Below are positions 21,357-32,363 of a stretch of 64,000 nt of DNA, piece after piece. How positions within the stretch are numbered: the stretch's first letter is position 1; each line of letters begins with the position of its first letter. The DNA comes from Macrolepiota albuminosa (Eukaryota > Basidiomycota > Agaricomycetes > Agaricales > Agaricaceae), in NCBI GenBank assembly GCA_027475525.1, contig JAMWFC010000065.1, forward strand, positions 314,188 to 378,187. Direction: 5' to 3'. The notes under the pieces were generated by a model. The model saw only the letters and a list, made by a program, of their open reading frames with translations, was not told the origin of the DNA and did not search any database. The position numbers were made by a program, and so were the translations under genes.

Positions 21357-22223
21357 TTATACAAGGTCCATGAATGAAGTCATAAATACGTCGATGGTCG
21401 TGATAGCTCTGTGTCCTCTATATGGATTCACTACTGTTGAACTCTGATGAGTTTCAGTGTAGAAAATAAAGGAACAAGAAACTTGCCAATTGCTGTCGGC
21501 ATCCTTAGGGTGGTAATTGAGGACATACTCGAACTGAGGGCCAGTCTCGGGGCTGTGCGGATAACGTTTGCATTTCTCCACCGTCCGCCATTCTTGAGCT
21601 ATTATATTCAGCGCTTCCTCTCCGTCTTTGGCATGACCACTATCAATCAGCCAGCACCCAATAACCATCCCTGTACGCCCAATACCTCCTCTGCAGTGCA
21701 CCGCACTGATGCGGTTACGAACTTCGTTATCACGTAGCACAGCTAACACATCATACACGAGGTCTAGTGACTTGGGCAAGGATCGGTCACGAATCGGAAA
21801 GCGGTGATACTCGATAGTGTCTGTGTCGATCCCTAGCAGCGCGGCGCGCACGCAGAGGATGTTTGCATAAGATATAAGCTCGCCTGCTTCGGTGAGATCG
21901 ATAAAAGTGCGCACGCCTGCCCGCAGGAGAGCGTCTAGCTTTGGTTTATTTGGGTTCTTGGGTGACCATGGATACTCGCAGGCAAGCAGCTGAGGAGTAG
22001 CCCAATAAGAGTTGGGAATAGGGCGTGGACGACGGGCGGTTATTGGGCGCTGAGAAAATGCGGCAATTCGCCTTTGTGTAACAAGGGGCAGTATGTCCTT
22101 TGAAGGGGACATGGACGAGGTCAAGGACAAAGTAGTACTTGATGCTGGAACTTGTAAAAGTCTAGAGACTTCCATATTCAATTGTAATGGATTGTGTGAT
22201 TGAGGGAGCGTGGCTATGGACAT
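21357..22223 (-). CDS. Cysteine-based protein tyrosine / dual-specificity phosphatase
   Basis: ATG at 22223, open for 288 codons. After a Ser/Pro-rich N-terminus of about 75 residues the domain begins at PIPNSYWATPQLLACEYPWS, with GVRTFIDLTEAGEL, then YHRFPIRDRSLP supplying the general-acid Asp, and the signature HCRGGIGRTG (C-x5-R-T) near residue 178. WLIDSGHAKDGEEALNII follows. The enzyme removes phosphate from phosphotyrosine or other phosphoresidues through a cysteinyl intermediate. The resemblance is to small PTPs shared by fungi and bacteria. The last roughly 40 codons after SNWQ look unlike the domain and may be intron read-through, so the true 3' end is uncertain. Same strand as the RS-rich gene, about 275 bp upstream of it. 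Confidence 0.8.
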   Translation of the reverse strand: MSIATLPQSHNPLQLNMEVSRLLQVPASSTTLSLTSSMSPSKDILPLVTQRRIAAFSQRPITARRPRPIPNSYWATPQLLACEYPWSPKNPNKPKLDALLRAGVRTFIDLTEAGELISYANILCVRAALLGIDTDTIEYHRFPIRDRSLPKSLDLVYDVLAVLRDNEVRNRISAVHCRGGIGRTGMVIGCWLIDSGHAKDGEEALNIIAQEWRTVEKCKRYPHSPETGPQFEYVLNYHPKDADSNWQVSCSFIFYTETHQSSTVVNPYRGHRAITTIDVFMTSFMDLV

Positions 22224-25200
22224 AGTCCGTTATATAGGCAAGAGGATCCGATATTTATTTTCGAAACAATGGTGATCGGGAACGGGAACAAGGATTGGTG
22301 GCTGTGGTACCAGTGACGGCTTGGCACGGAACGTCACGGGCGATATTTTCTTTTTGGCTGGCTAGCGCGTGCCCATTGAGAAGCAGACTTTCCGAGACAA
22401 GCCTGGAGCGTCTCGCACGCTGATTGAACGTTATAACGCTACTGGTTTATTAGTACATTCAACTCAGATGCCGGAAATCCCGTGCTTTCCAGGACTGGGA
22501 ACCCTGAACAAACTAGTTCAGTCGCGGCTCTAATAGAGCAGTCTCGGTCCAGTCTGTTAATAGAGTTTGATATCAATATCCTTGTTAGGTGCGCTTTGAT
22601 TGACAGACAGGGTTAGAAACATATCTACGTGCTAGCGAGTCTAGGCTTTGCACGATGTGGGCAAACTTGTGAGGTGGCATGATAGCATGAGTAAAGACAA
22701 TCATCATTGACATGAGGACTGAAGTGAAAGGTGAGCTTCGCTGTCAAAACTATACTTGACTATCTCTTTATCAGTTTGACGCAGATGGTACCACTCTTCA
22801 TACACCACTATGACGATCCATCTAACCTATATCGATGCCACGTTCGAGGCCGATATTATATTCTGTTATCGCAACGCATCAGCTTCCCTTGGAATTGAAT
22901 GGCGATGACTTCACAGGAATCATGATGTCATGATCTATTCATGTCTTTTTCCAGGAAGTTCAAGATACTTGGGTTTTCTCGGAAGAAAGACTCTTATCAT
23001 GCGAGTTCCTTTCAGTCCGGGGTAAAGATGCTAAAAGCAGCTCTGTAACCAGAGAAAATCGTTCGCGCTCAAACAACGGACCAAGCATAGTACCTACAGG
23101 TCGCCTTTCTTTACGATAATTGAGCTCAAGTGTCAGCAAAATCTGTCGATTCTCGACGGCGGCACTGATTGTCGATCTTCGTAAAAAGGCGTATTGACCC
23201 CGTGCGTGTTTTTCGCGTGTCGTATGTACATCGTGCTCATTTTATCATTCAGCAAATCAAGGACCCTCAACATTTTAACAGCCCTGTTGCGCGCTTCTTA
23301 TCTCCTTTGTATTCGGGCCCAATATCTAAAATCCCACTGTGCGGGACGTTTAAGTCACGACGCGATTCATGCCAGGTCACAACTGATGCCTCGTGTAGAC
23401 CTCATCTATAATCTCGCAAGAATTTCGAACATGTCTTGATTTCCCGGGGCAAATAAGATTCTTTTTCTGACTTTGTACTCCTTGCGACATTCAACGTACC
23501 ACCGACCTCAGCATGCCTAACTAAGCACGGCATCTGCCAAGCAGGATAACATTAATCTAGCACGGTGAATGAAACTTCTAGTCTACCAGATCGACCTTAA
23601 TCGTGCTCTTCGCTTCGAACGGCGATGCCATCTGTGACCCAACAGTCTTCACACCAAGTCCGACTATCTGAGTTATCTCAAATCTGAAGGTTCAATTACC
23701 TTCTTCCTATCTATCTATGGTGTACCCCTTCGAGGATATAGGTATGATATAGAAGTCATGAATGGAATCATCTACCTCGTTGTGTGCATGCCGATACTTA
23801 ATGATTCTAGTCATTTCGGATTATCGTACTATTATCGTGCTATTGATCCGAGATACAGGACCAGGACGCTTGTGGATATTAGGATATATCACCTTATCAA
23901 AAACGACCGCAGCATGAAGCAGGTATGGATGCATAATGCTGTTGTCGAACGTACCATTTTTGAAGACGGATCTAGGCGCTACTCTTTTGCATGCATCTTT
24001 GATAGAAACGTTTCATGATTCTGATAAGTATGTGTACTCATGTCGCAGCACGAATGGTCCGTCCGATCAACGTCGAATGAAGATAGTACATACCTGGCGA
24101 CCTCAGAAGTATGATCATGGCTTAGCGCGGCGTCTAGCAGTTGGATATCGGTCCACTAGGGCCGTTTTGCCCTTCCTTTGCATTTCTCTGTCCTACGAGA
24201 AAGGACATGATTTTGCTTCTTAGCGCACCATCCTTCGGTTTTTTCTTGGACCCAGGTTTTTGCTTGGTAATCTGACGAAAGGACTGATTTGAACCAGGAG
24301 AACATCAAAAGTTCGCCCGTGTGATCTTATGTATTTCTGGATTCGCCGAGGGTGAGAATGGTTTCAAGTGCGTTGGGCGGTTCAAACGGATGGTGACTAA
24401 CTGTATGTTTCTAGACGGACGTGATTAATTCGACCTCTGGGGTCGATTATTCCCCGGATCCTTTCACGAACCAAACGATGAATATCGATTTGTGTTTGGA
24501 CCGATAGACCAATAGGTGTGTGAATTATTACCCGGGTTTCGAAAACGGATCAAAGGCCACCATTGGATCAAGGGGGTCCATGAATTTCTCAAGAAATGAA
24601 TCGAAAGGTATTTTTTATTGCCCCTTGTGATATTTGAATACAAGTGATACTATTTTTTGAATCAGAACTGAATTTGATTACCGCCCGGCGAAACACTATC
24701 CATCCTTAACGCCTCCTTACTTGCTGAGCACATCTTTCCCAACAACGAAATTTTCCAGATGGTATCGCAGTTTGAAACTTGATGACTCTTGATTCGCCCC
24801 GCGGAGACGAGCACAAACCTCTCATCCGACGGGATGGGAAGTTATCTGGATTCGGTGAAATGGTGGGACGATGACAGGATTTGAGCGAGCAAGAAGCTTG
24901 TGGAAAACGTGAGACTACGATCATGATGGAAATTCTAATTACTGATGCTCTTGCTCAGGACTTGACCATCGGGCACCATGATCACGGTCGATCTGGTCTC
25001 CTACCTACCTTGAGGACCGGAGCGCTCTGTGCTAGATTGCTGGCGATGATATAGACGCACAGTAGTTCCCCGGGTCGTGGGGTCTCTAGCACTACAAAGA
25101 CGTCACAATCAGGGATATTTTGGGAACAGTATGTTGCACTGTGCAATTCCTTTTTTCTTTGCGCCTGATACATACTTGAATGTAATTAGAGTCCAAAAGG

Positions 25201-25619
25201 AACGTAAGAAGTAAGCCCTGGTGTAGAACCTGATATGTTTTGGGAATTCCCAGCATAAAGGCAGGGACAATTTTCGAGCCCTTATGCAAACGTCTCCTTT
25301 GATTATCACTTACTGTTTCTGTAAGTGGGCACTACTTGCTTGGCTTACCATCTAATAAATGTAGGTGTCGGTCAATGATGATTATGGAACGTGGCGAGAT
25401 TCTTGGACAAGATGACAAGATGACTCAAACTTCTTTAAGCTCGTGCTGTTTTGGTATGCAGTTTGAGTTTTGTAAACCGCCAGATATACCTATTACTACC
25501 AAGTGTCAGCCTACTAGGCACTACCATTGATCTCTAAGGACCTCCGAGTCACGCTCTTTGAGACCGGATGATAGTAATATGGACAACGTATTAATTCCTG
25601 TGTCGCTATGTCATGCATT
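22224..25619. other. Gene-poor 3.4-kb stretch
   Basis: Many stops in all frames. The open frames present (such as 23758-24018) resemble nothing I recognise. No LTRs, terminal repeats or tandem arrays were seen. It may hold very old decayed elements or regulatory DNA. Confidence 0.4.
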
Positions 25620-25702
25620 GGCGCTATAGTGTAGTGGTTATCACTCGGGATTTTGAAGTTCTTTGATGTTCCCGAAACCCAGGTTCGAACCCTGGTAGCG
25701 CC
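25620..25702 (+). tRNA. tRNA-Gln (UUG) with a short anticodon-loop intron
   Basis: Acceptor stem GGCGCTA pairs with TAGCGCC. D-arm TAGTGTAGTGGTTATCAC. Anticodon stem CGGGA/TCCCG enclosing TT-TTG-A, giving anticodon TTG. About 12-13 extra nt (near AGTTCTTTGATG) lie just after position 37, where eukaryotic tRNA introns sit. T-arm CCAGG-TTCGAAC-CCTGG. A T-rich run follows at about 25725, suitable for Pol III termination. Confidence 0.92.
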
Positions 25703-27026
25703 TTGATATAAAAAGCAATGCTTTCTTTTTGGTTTTGGCCAGGAATGCATGCATGAGGGAAAATGTCTTCAAAGTCTTTTGAACGGACTCCTGATCCCTA
25801 CCAACGACCTGTAATACGCGATTAGTCATGTGATCCCCGTTTTCTTCCCTCGTCAACTCTCTTGGATGGTGGAAAACAGGTTGATAATTTTCGCCGTCTC
25901 GTCCTATTTCCTAGTCGACAACTTGACACCAATTACATGCCCATTCTACTAGTATAATGACCTGGGTCCGAATCCAGAATATAGGTCAATAAACCGCGGA
26001 TATCGAATATGACTCTGTCGAGTTGTTGTCCTTCCTAGTAATATCCGGACCTGCTAGGGTAACTCTGGACGAGCTATCTTCCTCCCGCTGAAAGATTTAA
26101 GGGATAGATTGTGCTATGTATGTGTCTTGGTCACTAACTCTATTAAGGCGAGCGTTAACAAGGTGTTTCATCATTTCTTCCTTTACAAGCTTCATCGTCG
26201 CTGTTGATTCCTGACGGATTTACCAGATTCCTGAATCTCTGGCAAGACAAAATTCGTCTCGAATTTACATATCGCGCTTTTCTCAGTATAGCATTAGCCT
26301 CGCAGTTTCAATGCAAAATTCTACGACAGTCCATGGCCAGACGGTATACGACATTATGCCATCCCTACTCGCACATCAAGCACAGGTGGTATTGACGCGT
26401 AAGTTAGAATACGAATGTCATGTGGACTTGAGCTCAGCGCTTGACTTGAAAGGGGATTGATGGTTGTACTTGTCGACTTCATGTGTGACCATAGACCCAC
26501 GTATCCGTACGTTTGTCAAGGTTTCCCTTACATGCGGTCCATCTCCAGGAGGAAATGGACAGCAAGCGGCAATGAAAAACGTGCATCAATCGCAGGGTGT
26601 CAAGCGTTTTCCATCAATGGACACACATGCCCCTATGTACATGAGGCCAAAAATGCTGCCTCGAGGCATTGATCAGTTATCTCACTGGGCTTGGACCTTC
26701 CTCTTCTGGCTTTCTCTCTTGTATTCTATTCCGTGACAAATCTCTGGTTTCCCCCAACGATACTCCTTTCTTGTTGACTCGTTTATGGATCATCGTCACG
26801 GAAGGGGTCCAAAAAGGTACATTTACATCTGTGCAAGGGTGAATTTCTTTCTCGCCTCCAGGACCCCGCCAAACCTCTTCAGTAGATAGTGTCCCCGACT
26901 TCGACACATTTTCTAGCGGTCGCCAATCCTTATACTTCGCCTTCATATAGCAATCCTTGGTCAGTGCATCTCGTTGAATTCGTAATTGGTCGTTTATAAC
27001 CATTATCGACAGCCAGATACACCTCG
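25703..27026. other. Intergenic region upstream of the F-box gene
   Basis: No supported gene. A T-arm-like CTGGGTCCGAATCCAG at about 25962-25977 lacks a full tRNA cloverleaf around it. Confidence 0.45.
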
Positions 27027-28541
27027 ATGACAAGTGTGGAGATCATTGAAAAGCTTACCAGCGAAGAGCTCCCTTTGAAGAATACTTTCCGGCTGTTTAT
27101 TCCAGGCTACTTATCCCAAGCTCCTCATATCTCCCTTCTCCCCAATGAGTTACTCTCTTCGATTTTCTTCTTTGCGGCACGAGACTCGGAAGGCCACTTC
27201 GAGACAATCGTGACATCCATCACTGTTTCACATGTCTCCAATCGTTGGAGAAATGTTGCAATCTCGACATCTGCACTTTGGAGCACAATAATCCTCACAT
27301 TTCCTACTTCCAGACAACAACTTACACGCGCAGTGACATGGCTGAAACGATCCAGATTGGCGCCTCTGGACATTTTCCTTGACTTCCGCGATCCGTCGTG
27401 GGACTGGGATTTGGCGGAATCTTCACATAGGTTCCGTTGGCAAGACATGGAGACAATCCTTCGACTGTTAATAACTCATGCCCATCGGTGGCAATGTTTT
27501 GAACTCCTCACTGACACTTGGGCACCCATATTTACCTTCCTTTGCTACACTCGGCACCTTAAGTCCGTTCCTCTTCTCACGTCGCTTTCCCTCCAGCGAT
27601 GTAATGCTTTCTTTGCTTCTAAAGACGCTACCTTTTCTCCGGTAGGGATGAGACAGCCGATACATCTATTCGGGGGCCACGTCGCTGAACAATTGCGTGA
27701 AGTAACTCTGACAGGAGTCCATGTCGACTGGTCTGCGTCATCGTTGCGCAATCTTACCAAGCTCGATTTCCGCTACTTGGCGAGTGACGTTGCACCATCC
27801 ATGGTCGAGTTCACAAGCATACTAACAGAATGTCAAAGTCTTCGTCATCTGACAATCCTTGGGAGAGGTCCTCGCATCGATGACGAGCTAGTTTTGAGCT
27901 CATCCTCCTTATCGGCCTCAGAAGGTTTATCTAAGCTACAGAAAATAACTTGTTTGCAATGCGTTTCCGACTTCGTATTTGGGTTCACCGATACCGACTA
28001 TGCTTTGAAGCTTCTTGCGAAGTTTTCTTTTCCTAACCTCAGGAAACTTACTCTTGAGTGCCTGAGTGATCTAGAACCTCTGGCACAAGATGATCTCAAC
28101 GCGACACCAATACTAGACCAGCTGCTCTCGTACCATTCAGAATCATCATCTATTCACGCGTTTCCATTATCTCGCATTCATTCCTTGAAGCTCGTCATGG
28201 TCAATGCTGATATATCTATCATGTCACGGTTTTTTGAAACCCTCCATGAACTAGACTTTTTGGGTCTATACAAGACTAAAAACGATGTACTTCGAGCTTT
28301 GACTCTAACAATACCCGATCCGTCCTCAAAACCTCCGCCTTGTGCCGCTCTCACAAGGCTTGAATGTCACGATATGGATCTTGCGATTCTCGTCGACTGT
28401 ATAATGGCGCGAGGACCGCTCTCGCGCCTCGCTCGTGTGGATCTGCAATCAGACTCACTTCGCGCTGACGAAACAACAAGGCTTTTGACTGCTGGTGTTC
28501 AAATCATGCAAAACTCTGATGATGAAATTTCTGGCCATTAA
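27027..28541 (+). CDS. F-box domain protein
   Basis: A single exon of 504 codons from ATG 27027 (MTSVEIIEKLTSEELPLKN). The F-box lies at residues about 33-80: ISLLPNELLSSIFFFAA, then VSHVSNRWRNVAISTSALWS, the usual Agaricomycete pattern. Leucine-rich, irregular segments follow (SSLRNLTKLDFRYL, LTECQSLRHLTILG, FSFPNLRKLTLECL), resembling a degenerate leucine-rich repeat solenoid for substrate binding. F-box proteins link substrates through Skp1 to SCF ubiquitin ligases. Agaricomycetes carry large, fast-changing families of these, so the specific substrate cannot be inferred. The frame looks intact. Confidence 0.8.
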   Translation: MTSVEIIEKLTSEELPLKNTFRLFIPGYLSQAPHISLLPNELLSSIFFFAARDSEGHFETIVTSITVSHVSNRWRNVAISTSALWSTIILTFPTSRQQLTRAVTWLKRSRLAPLDIFLDFRDPSWDWDLAESSHRFRWQDMETILRLLITHAHRWQCFELLTDTWAPIFTFLCYTRHLKSVPLLTSLSLQRCNAFFASKDATFSPVGMRQPIHLFGGHVAEQLREVTLTGVHVDWSASSLRNLTKLDFRYLASDVAPSMVEFTSILTECQSLRHLTILGRGPRIDDELVLSSSSLSASEGLSKLQKITCLQCVSDFVFGFTDTDYALKLLAKFSFPNLRKLTLECLSDLEPLAQDDLNATPILDQLLSYHSESSSIHAFPLSRIHSLKLVMVNADISIMSRFFETLHELDFLGLYKTKNDVLRALTLTIPDPSSKPPPCAALTRLECHDMDLAILVDCIMARGPLSRLARVDLQSDSLRADETTRLLTAGVQIMQNSDDEISGH

Positions 28542-29707
28542 AAAGCCAAATATTCAGATCAGATTTCACGTGTCATCTATGTAACCTTCGTTGCAATTTA
28601 CGTGTCCTGTGCGTTAGATGTACTTTTAGCATTCATATGTACTATGAGCTCATAGCAACTAAAGAATAGTTGCAAGCCCAAGCCACGACGGCCGACAAAT
28701 GCCAATGCGTGGGGAAATATTGTGTGTTTTATTAGGCATCATTGTTCAACATCTCAAGTTCCATAACGACAGACGGGCTACAAGACTGAGTTTTTTGTGA
28801 CGTTGAAACCTTGCAGACCGGTTTTCCACGTCGTGTGGACATGACCCCCTCGCAATCGGTTTGTGGATAGCAGTACTAGCTACAAACATCTAGGTGATGT
28901 GTTTAGGTCTGTACTCTGGTTGATCCTTGCCATATTTCTATTAGCTATTCATCAGTACAATCTGTTCTCGGTAACTACTCTGCCTTAACACTTAGGAATC
29001 CAGACTCCGAACGATAGGGAAAGGGTCCGATAAGAATCTATTGGTGTCACCAATGTTTCAACGCCGTCTGCAATGTTGGATATACGCATGCCTAATCCCA
29101 CAAGATGTCTTTGAAAGGAAAAAGGGCATGATGTTTAGCCTACTTTTAGTTATCTTGAAAAAAAAAACAGTGGGAGTGGGTTATACCTGAGTCCTGTGAC
29201 GACTACTACGCTGGTACTTGATTAGAAAAGAAAGATGAGTATCAACGTATCGATCGGCACAGCGGGCCGTCCAGGGCGCGCGAATAATAAAGTTTTAGTC
29301 GAGCGATTGATATACTGCGTCCTGCACCAATATGCCACTTGCAAAGTTCCCGCGCTGTTCACGCATTTGTTCAAGATCATGATGTCAGAAACACTTTGAG
29401 GAGATATGTGGACTTGACTTATTCACTGAACTAAGACTAATGGGTTCAATGAAATCTTTCATTTCTGGCAGGACACTTCTTTGCTTCTTGATGGGACTTT
29501 AGGGGTTATTTGGTAATTTATCATGATAATCAATGGATAAGATTAGATCTTGCACCCTTTCTCGGATTTGCCGGCGGCCCCTCCCTTGCAAGTGGTGACA
29601 GATGACAGTTTCAACCCGAATAGCGTTGGCCATCAAGAGCACATGCCCACCTGATACAAAATGCTCGCCTTGTAGCTGACAAAGAGTCACGGCATCCCTT
29701 CCCTTTC
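28542..29707. other. Intergenic stretch, nothing recognised
   Basis: No coding match, RNA or clear repeat. Scattered stops in all frames. Confidence 0.45.
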
Positions 29708-31205
29708 ATGTCGAGTAAAACAGATGTCTTGGCAGAAGTCGGGCAGGACTTCAACTTGAAGGTAGCCCGTGTTATTGCGGGAGCAGTTTGTTATGGTATG
29801 GGACTTTACAGATTATGGCAACACACCAGTTCTCACGCTACTTGGAAGGAATATATCTCATTTTGATAACATTTCTTGTCGGAATTTTCTAGTCAGTCCT
29901 GGTACCTAGAACAATCAGCTTTCCTAACGGGTTTCCCAGCCATCGTGGGGTAAAGTCTCGGGTTTCGAACATATGCCTTCTGGTCGTGACAATTCTCATG
30001 TTCTTTGGTGGAACTATATTCTTGTCCCTTGATGCTTCGGACCTTATCAGACGTATCCAAATCATCATGGTTAACAATACAGATCAGCCTCTACAGGAAA
30101 AACTCGATCGAGCTAATGACCAGCTGAAGAAATTGGTTTGGACTGGAGAAATGTTGTTCATCTTCATGGTGAAGCGGTCGGTATTGTGCTATTGGTTAAG
30201 CGTGCTGATTTCGTGACTACAGCTGATCCTCGGTGACTCAGTGGTCGTATGGAGAACATGGACAATCTATAAAAGGCAGAGAATATGGCTTTTAATTCCT
30301 ATCGGGACTTGGCTTGGTTCACTCGGTCAGTTTCAAGTCTTTATAGTACTCATCTTTTAACAATGTTTCATTTTCTCGTCTTTTACTACAGCTGCTGGCC
30401 TTTACGAACTGGGTTGTGATGTGCAGACTCATTGGGCAATTAATGATCTCACACCAACCGCCGCTTCCGTAGGTGCCGCGAAGTGTGCTCATGCAGACCT
30501 TTCAAGTTATACCCTCTCGTACGTGACCAATATATTCTGCACTTTCCTCATTGCATATAAAGCATGGTGAGGCTAATAGCGAATTACCTACAAAACCTTT
30601 TTGATCTTAACACAATTTCCGAATAGGCTCCATCGAAAACTCATGTCAAAGTACCTTGGGAATGCACGTCGAAAGACCGCAGTAGAAAAGGTCCTCACGC
30701 TTTTGATCGAATCTGGCTTTGTCTATATTGTAATCTATGTATGTGATTTTTCCGTTCTTAATCTCGCTTGAAGACACAGTTGGAGTCATAGACCTTACAA
30801 GCCGTGCCGATATATAAGGCACCGTTGTCACCAGCAGGATTATTCGCCTTCAACGTCGTCAACGCGATAATTCAGCAGGCAATGGTTAGTCCGAGTCCTT
30901 GTATAAATTACACTCGTTTTACCACGGCATACCAGGGAATGTATCCAACCGTCATCATTATCCTTGTAAGGATGCACAAATCGTTGTGGGATACACGTGA
31001 AATATCCAAGGGCCTTGAGTCTACCACGATGAGGTTTCGGACCGGCGAATCTTCTGCAGAACGAAGTGAAGAAGTCACCGTAGGAGGCTCTTCTACAAAT
31101 CAACTAGGCCATGAACATCACAGTGGGATTGCTATGGTTGACCTCGACCGGTCGGACATCGACGAAAATTCAGAACATAAGAGAGAAACTGGGACTGTTG
31201 TTTGA
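29708..31205 (+). CDS. Multi-pass membrane protein, Agaricomycete GDSVVVWR-type family
   Basis: ATG at 29708 (MSSKTDVLAEVGQDFNLKVAR). Several short introns (for example near 30161-30221, 30327-30390, 30569-30626, 30739-30790 and 30885-30940) join hydrophobic segments. Recognisable blocks are LILGDSVVVWRTWTIYKRQR with the next membrane helix, YELGCDVQTHWAINDL, a helix ending FLIAYKAW, LHRKLMSKYLGNARRKTAVEK, LLIESGFVYIVIY, and GMYPTVIIILVRMHKSLWD. The cytosolic tail is Ser/Glu-rich to the stop at 31205. The arrangement suggests about seven membrane spans. Such proteins are numerous in mushroom-forming fungi and are usually left unnamed; a receptor-like role is possible but unproven. Exon borders in the first 450 bp are approximate. 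Confidence 0.7.
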
Positions 31206-32363
31206 ATTTTGGGCCATCGTCTCAGATGTTTGCATCCAGAGCGATGCGATGATTGAAAGACTTGGGATTCTCAATGAAGTTCTACCCCTTCCAAATCTAT
31301 CCATGGACAAACCGACTTGCAGCCCGAGGACAGTTCTTTAAGGAGTAAAATGAAGTTTGATCTGCACAATTTCAATATCGACTTTACAGAAGTACAATCT
31401 ACAGCACATTAAGGTAGTAATATATATGGCTGATTTTACTGTTCTAGTTGGAGTAACTTGGGATAATTATCAAGAGGAATGTCTAGTTTTTGCATACACA
31501 GTTGTCTGTACGCTCGGGAGCTATGAAGTTGTGAAGTCAAGGAAACATTCAACGTCCCAAGTCAAGACCTCTATCCCTCGAGCGGTTAGCGTGTGTCGAT
31601 CAACAATGGAAAGGCATAATCCAAGTCTTCTTCTGCTTCAGCAAGCCTTTATAAAGGGAATGATGTTTCTATATACTAGTTATGAGGCGAGTAAAACGGT
31701 GGCTCATACTCCAGGGCTGGATGGTAAACCTTTCCAAATTTCATTGACAGAGCTGGGGTGAGCTCGAGTTGCGCACATCTATTCTGATGAGACCAAGAGC
31801 AAAAAGACTCGACTCCGCTATGACTAGAAAACGGGTATTTCATTGTGAGGACAATAGCTCGGTTTCAGAGAGAATTGTCGGGCGAACAACGTGGATTTTG
31901 TTGTGTATATCCATAAACAATACCGGGGAAAGCACGGAAACCAAAACCTTGAATCTTAGGGCATCAGGTTGATATGGACAATCTCTGGAGAATTTGTCAG
32001 GACACTCGAGAGTCCGTTCTTGATATGTAGAATAGAGAATAATAGGCTCACCCCGCCTATCCACCATCTCATAATCGGATTATAGACAGTCCATAGTGTT
32101 ATGGCTTCGCAATTCGCTTTGAGGCGCTACACATCGTCTCATTACAAGAAGTCTAATGTATCTAGGTGAGACAACATGGATATAACAAACCATAAAAAGA
32201 AGGCGTAACGAGAGGAGATATTGTTCAAGGGAAAAACATTACACTGTACAGCATTACTCACTCATATCACAGAAGTCTCCTCGATAGAGCTCATAAAAGA
32301 AACTGGAGGGAAGTATCCTGTATACAGCATGATCAAATCGTGGAGTATCTTAATTATACGGGA
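31206..32363. other. Intergenic stretch between membrane protein and metacaspase
   Basis: Lies between the 3' ends of two convergent genes. Open frames of up to 134 codons (31357-31761) show no recognisable domain. I see nothing supported. Confidence 0.45.

Noticed and set aside
25925..25990. Second tRNA-like sequence (CTGGGTCCGAATCCAG arm)
   Set aside because: Only a T-arm-like hairpin is present; no acceptor stem or D-arm could be paired.
31357..31761. 134-codon plus-strand open frame between the membrane protein and metacaspase
   Set aside because: No domain or splice structure recognised; length is compatible with chance.
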